64,000 nucleotides of DNA from Paracoccaceae bacterium (GTDB lineage Bacteria; Pseudomonadota; Alphaproteobacteria; Rhodobacterales; Rhodobacteraceae). Of the stretch, positions 59,879 through 64,000 are shown one piece after another; the first letter of the stretch is position 1, and the number at the start of each line of letters is the position of its first letter. A model generated the notes under the pieces. It was given only the letters and a program-made list of their open reading frames with translations. It did not search any database and was not told the origin of the DNA. The stretch lies in NCBI GenBank assembly GCA_024236495.1, contig JACKKJ010000003.1, positions 304,529-368,528 on the forward strand, given 5' to 3'. The position numbers were made by a program, and so were the translations under genes.

Positions 59879-61342
59879 ATGACGACCATCAGGCTGACCA
59901 ATACCAAGACCCGGACGAAGGATGTCTTCGAGCCGATCGACCCCGATAACGTGCGGATGTATGTCTGCGGGCCGACCGTCTATGACCGCGCGCATCTGGG
60001 CAACGCCCGGCCCGTCATCGTCTTCGACGTGCTTTTCCGGCTCCTGCGCCATGTCTACGGGGCGGACCATGTCACCTATGTGCGCAACTTCACCGACGTC
60101 GACGACAAGATCAACGCCGAGGCGCAGCGGAGGAAGGGGCTTGGCGATCCGCGGTCGCTGGAGGAGCTGATCCGCGAACGCACCGAAGAGACGATCCGCT
60201 GGTATCACGAGGACATGGACGCGCTTGGCGCACTGCGCCCCACGCAGGAGCCGCGCGCGACCGAATGGATCGGCGCGATGATCGCGATGATCGGGGATCT
60301 GATCGCCAGGGGCCACGCCTATGAAAAGGCGGGCCATGTCCTGTTCCGCGTCCGGTCCTATCAGGGATACGGCAAGCTATCGGGCCGCTCGGTCGACGAC
60401 ATGATCGCCGGGGCAAGGGTGGAGGTCGCGCCCTTCAAGGAAGACCCGATGGACTTTGTCCTGTGGAAGCCCTCGACCGACGACCTGCCGGGCTGGGACA
60501 GCCCCTGGGGGCGCGGGCGGCCCGGCTGGCACATCGAATGCTCGGCCATGAGCCACGAGCTTCTGGGCGACAGCTTCGACATCCACGGCGGCGGGATCGA
60601 CCTGCAGTTCCCCCACCACGAGAACGAGATCGCGCAGTCGATGTGCGCCCACCCCGAGGCGGATTTCGCCCGCGTCTGGATGCACAACGAGATGCTGCAG
60701 GTCGAGGGCAAGAAGATGTCCAAGTCCTTGGGGAATTTCTTCACCGTGCGGGATCTCCTGGACAAGGGCATCCCCGGCGAGGTGATCCGCTTCGTGTTCC
60801 TGTCCACGCATTACTCGAAGCCGATGGACTGGACGGAGGAGAAGGCGCGGCAGGCGGAGGCGACGCTGCGGAAGTGGCGTGGTCTCGTCGCAGGCGTCGA
60901 GCCTGCGCCGAGCCCTGCGCCCTCGGTCGTCACCGCGCTGGCTGACGACCTCAACACGGCGCGCGCGATTGCGGAACTGCACGCGCTTGCGGGAAAGGGT
61001 GACGCGGCGGGATTGAAGGCGTCGGCGGAAATGCTGGGTCTGCTGGTCGCAGAGATAGATACTGGATGGTGGCGCAGTATTACGGTCGCTGCGGGGACCG
61101 GACGCGCCACTGGCCAGGGACATGCTCCAAGCGTTGTAGTCGGTACATCGGCGCTTGAGGATGCTGCCAAAGTGCTCTCGGAAGCGAGAAAGGTTGCGCT
61201 GGCGAGCAAGGATTTCAGCCGGGTCGACGCGATCAGGCGGGCCTTGTCCAACGCCGGCGTTGAGGTGCGAATGAGCAAAGCGGGTATTGAGCTTATTCCT
61301 GGCACGAATTTCGACCCCGCCAAGCTCGAGGCCCTGAAATGA
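59879..61342 (+). CDS. cysS: Cysteinyl-tRNA synthetase
   Basis: Charges tRNA-Cys. The 487-residue class I enzyme has the HIGH-equivalent H-L-G-N at 39-42, zinc-ligand cysteines in V-C-G-P-T and E-C-S-A-M, K-M-S-K-S near 278, and the C-terminal anticodon domain (L-E-A-L-K end). Around 61050-61200 the DNA is less G+C-rich than the rest of the gene. ATG 59879 follows GAAGGAAC. Confidence 0.96.
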   Translation: MTTIRLTNTKTRTKDVFEPIDPDNVRMYVCGPTVYDRAHLGNARPVIVFDVLFRLLRHVYGADHVTYVRNFTDVDDKINAEAQRRKGLGDPRSLEELIRERTEETIRWYHEDMDALGALRPTQEPRATEWIGAMIAMIGDLIARGHAYEKAGHVLFRVRSYQGYGKLSGRSVDDMIAGARVEVAPFKEDPMDFVLWKPSTDDLPGWDSPWGRGRPGWHIECSAMSHELLGDSFDIHGGGIDLQFPHHENEIAQSMCAHPEADFARVWMHNEMLQVEGKKMSKSLGNFFTVRDLLDKGIPGEVIRFVFLSTHYSKPMDWTEEKARQAEATLRKWRGLVAGVEPAPSPAPSVVTALADDLNTARAIAELHALAGKGDAAGLKASAEMLGLLVAEIDTGWWRSITVAAGTGRATGQGHAPSVVVGTSALEDAAKVLSEARKVALASKDFSRVDAIRRALSNAGVEVRMSKAGIELIPGTNFDPAKLEALK

Positions 61343-61392
61343 GCCCTCGTCCGTCATCGCGCACAGCACAGGTTTGCCCCCGGCCCGAGGGT

Positions 61393-61410
61393 GGGGGCGG
61401 TTTCGCCCCC
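61393..61410 (+). terminator. Hairpin after cysS
   Basis: GGGGGCG (61393-61399) and CGCCCCC (61404-61410) with loop GTTT. No T tract follows, so termination strength is uncertain. Confidence 0.45.
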
Positions 61411-61435
61411 GCCCTGGGGGGCGGGTCGGGGGCGA

Positions 61436-61457
61436 ACCGGTTCGCAGGCGAACCGGT
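61436..61457 (+). promoter_or_regulatory. 10-bp inverted repeat directly before the cimA ribosome site
   Basis: ACCGGTTCGC (61436-61445) and GCGAACCGGT (61448-61457) are separated by AG; a perfect 14-bp palindrome, GCGAACCGGTTCGC (61432-61445), overlaps the left arm. The arms end three bases before the G-rich Shine-Dalgarno run of cimA. May be a protein operator or an RNA hairpin gating cimA translation. Confidence 0.5.
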
Positions 61458-61471
61458 AAAGGGGGGGCGCA

Positions 61472-63094
61472 ATGACTAGGGACCGCCTCTACCTTTACGA
61501 CACCACCCTTCGCGACGGGCAGCAGACGCAGGGCGTGCAGTTCTCGGTCGCCGAAAAGCGGCAGATCGCACAGGCGCTCGACACGCTGGGGATCGACTAC
61601 ATCGAGGGCGGCTGGCCCGGCGCGAACCCGACGGACAGCGATTTCTTCGACAGCCGCCCCGAGACGCGCGCCACCTTCACCGCCTTCGGCATGACCAAGC
61701 GGGCCGGGCGGTCGGCCGCGAACGACGACGTGCTGGCCGCCGTCCTGAACGCGGGCACCCCGGCGGTCTGCCTTGTCGGCAAGACCCACGATTTCCACGT
61801 CACCACCGCCCTTGGCATCACGCTCGCGGAGAACCTCGAAAACATCGGCGCCTCGGTCGCGCATTGCATCGCCAGCGGGCGCGAGGCCCTTTTCGACGCG
61901 GAACATTTCTTCGACGGCTACCGGGCCAACCCGTCCTACGCGCTCGATTGCCTGCGCGCGGCAGAGGCGGCGGGCGCGCGCTGGATCGTGCTTTGCGACA
62001 CCAACGGCGGCACGCTGCCCCCCGAGGTCGGCCGGATCACCGCCGAGGTGATCGCGGCGGGCATCGCGGGCGACCGGCTGGGCATCCACTGCCACGACGA
62101 CACCGGCAACGCGGTGGCGGCGAGCCTTGCGGCGGTGGACGCCGGCGCGCGGCAGATCCAGGGCACGCTGAACGGGCTTGGCGAACGCTGCGGCAATGCC
62201 AACCTGACGTCGCTGATCCCGACGCTCCTGCTCAAGGAGCCCTATGCCAGCCGCTTCGACACCGGCATCACCCGCGACGCGCTGACCCGCCTGACCAAGG
62301 CCTCGCGGCTTCTCGACGACATCCTGAACCGGGTGCCCCTGCGCAGCGCGCCCTATGTCGGCGCCTCGGCCTTTGCCCACAAGGCCGGGCTTCATGCCAG
62401 CGCGATCCTGAAGGACCCCGCGACCTACGAGCATATCGACCCGGCCGCCGTCGGCAACGAACGGGTCATCCCGATGTCGAACCAGGCGGGCCAGTCGAAC
62501 CTGCGCGCCCGCCTTGCCGCCGCCGGGATCGAGGTCGACGCGAGGAACCCGGCGCTGGCGCGCATCCTCGACACCGTCAAGACGCGGGAGGACCAGGGCT
62601 ATTCCTATGACGGCGCCCAGGCCTCCTTCGAGCTTCTGGCGCGGCGCGAACTGGGGCTCCTGCCGACGTTCTTCGAGGTCAAGCGCTACCGCGTGACGGT
62701 GGAACGGCGCAAGAACAAGTACGACCGGATGATCACCCTGTCCGAGGCGGTGGTGGTCGTGAAGATCGGCGGGCAGAAGATGCTGTCGGTCAGCGAAAGC
62801 ATGGACGAGACAGGCAGCGACCGCGGCCCGGTCAACGCGCTTGCCAAGGCGTTGGCCAAGGATCTTGGCCCCTATCAGGCCTGCATCGACGACCTGCGCC
62901 TGGTCGATTTCAAGGTGCGCATCACCCAGGGCGGGACCGAGGCCGTGACCCGCGTCATCATCGACAGCGAGGACAGCGCGGGCAAGCGCTGGTCGACCGT
63001 CGGTGTCAGTCCCAACATCGTCGACGCGAGCTTCGAGGCGCTTCTGGACGCGATCACCTGGAAACTGGTGCGCGACGGGGCGGTGGCGGCATGA
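61472..63094 (+). CDS. cimA: Citramalate synthase
   Basis: Condenses pyruvate and acetyl-CoA to (R)-citramalate, the threonine-independent entry to isoleucine. The 540-residue protein has the HMGL catalytic motif Y-D-T-T-L-R-D-G-Q-Q, the metal-binding H-C-H-D-D, the L-N-G-L-G-E-R-C-G-N-A-N segment and a C-terminal LeuA-like allosteric domain. The extended N-terminal signature Q-G-V-Q-F-S and the length fit the citramalate synthase type (TIGR00977) rather than 2-isopropylmalate synthase. Followed by a coupled methyltransferase gene. Confidence 0.92.
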   Translation: MTRDRLYLYDTTLRDGQQTQGVQFSVAEKRQIAQALDTLGIDYIEGGWPGANPTDSDFFDSRPETRATFTAFGMTKRAGRSAANDDVLAAVLNAGTPAVCLVGKTHDFHVTTALGITLAENLENIGASVAHCIASGREALFDAEHFFDGYRANPSYALDCLRAAEAAGARWIVLCDTNGGTLPPEVGRITAEVIAAGIAGDRLGIHCHDDTGNAVAASLAAVDAGARQIQGTLNGLGERCGNANLTSLIPTLLLKEPYASRFDTGITRDALTRLTKASRLLDDILNRVPLRSAPYVGASAFAHKAGLHASAILKDPATYEHIDPAAVGNERVIPMSNQAGQSNLRARLAAAGIEVDARNPALARILDTVKTREDQGYSYDGAQASFELLARRELGLLPTFFEVKRYRVTVERRKNKYDRMITLSEAVVVVKIGGQKMLSVSESMDETGSDRGPVNALAKALAKDLGPYQACIDDLRLVDFKVRITQGGTEAVTRVIIDSEDSAGKRWSTVGVSPNIVDASFEALLDAITWKLVRDGAVAA

Positions 63095-63801
63095 GGGACG
63101 ACGCCTTTTTCGAACTGCACCGCGACATGCCCCGGCAGGGCCCTGGCGATGCCGAGGACGTGCTTTGGGCGCTGTCGGTCCTCGGCCAGCCCGCCCGGGT
63201 GATCGACGCCGCCTGCGGTCCGGGCGCCGATACCGAGGTTCTGGCCGAGGCGCTGCCGCTTGCGCGGATCGAAGGCGTCGATCTGACCGCCCATTTCATC
63301 GCAGAGGCCCGCGACCGGCTGGCCTGCTTCGGCCCGCGCGTGACGCTGCGCGAAGGCGACATGCGCGACCTCGCGGGGCCCGCCGACCTGATCTGGTGCG
63401 CCGGGGCGCTCTACTTCCTTGGCGTCGAGACGGCGCTCGACCTCTGGCGGCCGGTGCTGGCGCCCGGGGGCGCGGTCGTCTTTTCCGAACCGGTCTTCAC
63501 CTGCGACCCGCCGCCGCCCGGGGCCGCGGCCTTCTGGGCGGACTACCCCGGCGTCGGCACCGCGGCGGATCTGGCGGCGCGGGTGCAGGCGGCAGGCTTC
63601 CGGACCCGCGCCACCCGCCTGATCACCGGGCGCGCCTGGATGAACTACTACCTGCCGATGATGGCGCGGGTGGCGCGGCTCAGGATCGGGGCAGGGCCGG
63701 AGCTGGCCGCCGTCCTCGACGAGGCCGAGGCCGAGTTCGCCCGCTGGCGCGCCGCCCCCGATGAGGTCGCCTATCTCCTTAGCGTGGTCGAACCGGCATG
63801 A
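63091..63801 (+). CDS. Class I SAM-dependent methyltransferase
   Basis: A 236-residue methyltransferase-like protein: V-I-D-A-A-C-G-P-G-A-D-T (motif I) near residue 34, L-R-E-G-D-M-R-D-L (motif II) and V-F-S-E-P-V-F. ATG overlaps the cimA stop (ATGA) and its stop overlaps the next gene, so it is part of the cimA operon. Substrate unknown. Confidence 0.85.
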   Translation: MRDDAFFELHRDMPRQGPGDAEDVLWALSVLGQPARVIDAACGPGADTEVLAEALPLARIEGVDLTAHFIAEARDRLACFGPRVTLREGDMRDLAGPADLIWCAGALYFLGVETALDLWRPVLAPGGAVVFSEPVFTCDPPPPGAAAFWADYPGVGTAADLAARVQAAGFRTRATRLITGRAWMNYYLPMMARVARLRIGAGPELAAVLDEAEAEFARWRAAPDEVAYLLSVVEPA

Positions 63802-64000
63802 CCGCCCCGGCGCTGGCCGAGGCGGTGCGGACCGGCGATCCGGACCGTTTCGCCGCGACGATGGCAGCACCACCCGCGCTGCGCCCGCGCCTCTGGGCGC
63901 TATACGCGCTGAACCTCGACATCGCCCGCGCCCCCTGGGCCTCGAAGGAACCGATGGTCGCGGAGATGCGGCTGCAATGGTGGATCGACGCGATCGGCAG
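63798..64000 (+). CDS. Squalene/phytoene synthase-family protein, N-terminal part (cut by window edge)
   Basis: The first 67 codons read A-M-A-A-P-P-A-L-R-P-R-L-W-A-L-Y-A-L-N-L-D-I-A-R and E-M-R-L-Q-W-W-I-D-A-I-G, the typical start of the squalene/phytoene synthase family and its NDUFAF6-like members. The aspartate-rich D-x-x-x-D active-site motifs would lie beyond the edge, so catalytic competence cannot be judged. The ATG overlaps the methyltransferase stop (ATGA). Confidence 0.8.
   Translation, partial: MTAPALAEAVRTGDPDRFAATMAAPPALRPRLWALYALNLDIARAPWASKEPMVAEMRLQWWIDAIG

Overview
The window is high-GC DNA (roughly two-thirds G+C by eye) from an alphaproteobacterium, most likely family Rhodobacteraceae (order Rhodobacterales). 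The signs are a circularly permuted two-piece tmRNA gene with an ALAA-ending tag, a GTTC-N7-GTTC type LexA box (seen as GAAC-N7-GAAC) before recA, TTAA-N7-TTAA CtrA boxes before cckA and recA, CckA itself, a DUF1127/MocR pair and an acetyl-type MetA. I cannot name a genus. It is ordinary chromosome: about 60 protein genes, one tmRNA, no rRNA, and no tRNA, IS element, CRISPR array or prophage that I could recognise.

Layout. 1-5.1 kb: lptF (cut by the left edge), pepA-holC, then two different FkbM methyltransferase genes. The first is bracketed by a duplicated 3' end of holC, which suggests a recombination insertion. 4.4-7.5 kb: a minus-strand run of membrane aspartic protease, MarC and ABC-F ATPase. 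7.7-13.1 kb: ndk, small regulators and conserved hypotheticals, the divergent DUF1127/MocR pair with palindromic operators, and a TetR gene. 13.1-19.1 kb, minus strand: ppk2, metA, an unknown P-loop protein, a FadL-like porin, a DMT exporter and agmatinase. 19.3-28.2 kb: a TDT transporter, a GATase, guaB, an M29-like protein, an RsmB-like rRNA methylase, cckA and a sulfotransferase. 28.3-36.8 kb: recA with CtrA and LexA sites, alaS, DUF1330, a YafJ-like GATase, typA, a DUF1194 protein and a SnoaL-like protein. 36.8-37.1 kb: ssrA on the minus strand.

37.3-52.5 kb is the accessory-looking heart of the window: a catabolic region for quaternary amines and conjugated nutrients. It encodes a dehydrocarnitine-cleaving BKACE, an SGNH hydrolase, a carnitine dehydrogenase fused to a betainyl-CoA thioesterase, an SDR and choline-sulfatase BetC. 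These are followed by a CocE-type hydrolase and a complete peptide-class ABC importer with two paralogous Tat-exported binding proteins, a fused double ATPase and an alkaline-phosphatase-superfamily phosphodiesterase. The carnitine enzymes would turn carnitine into glycine betaine plus acetoacetate, and BetC would release choline. The importer and its hydrolases look like a linked uptake-and-hydrolysis module whose substrate is unknown.

52.5-64 kb: a DMT transporter, an HSL-family esterase, a CxxC protein, an HSD10-like SDR with a TetR-type operator, an outer-membrane barrel, a TPM protein, a lipoprotein, an aminotransferase, cysS, cimA (isoleucine via citramalate), a methyltransferase, and a squalene/phytoene-synthase-family gene cut by the right edge.
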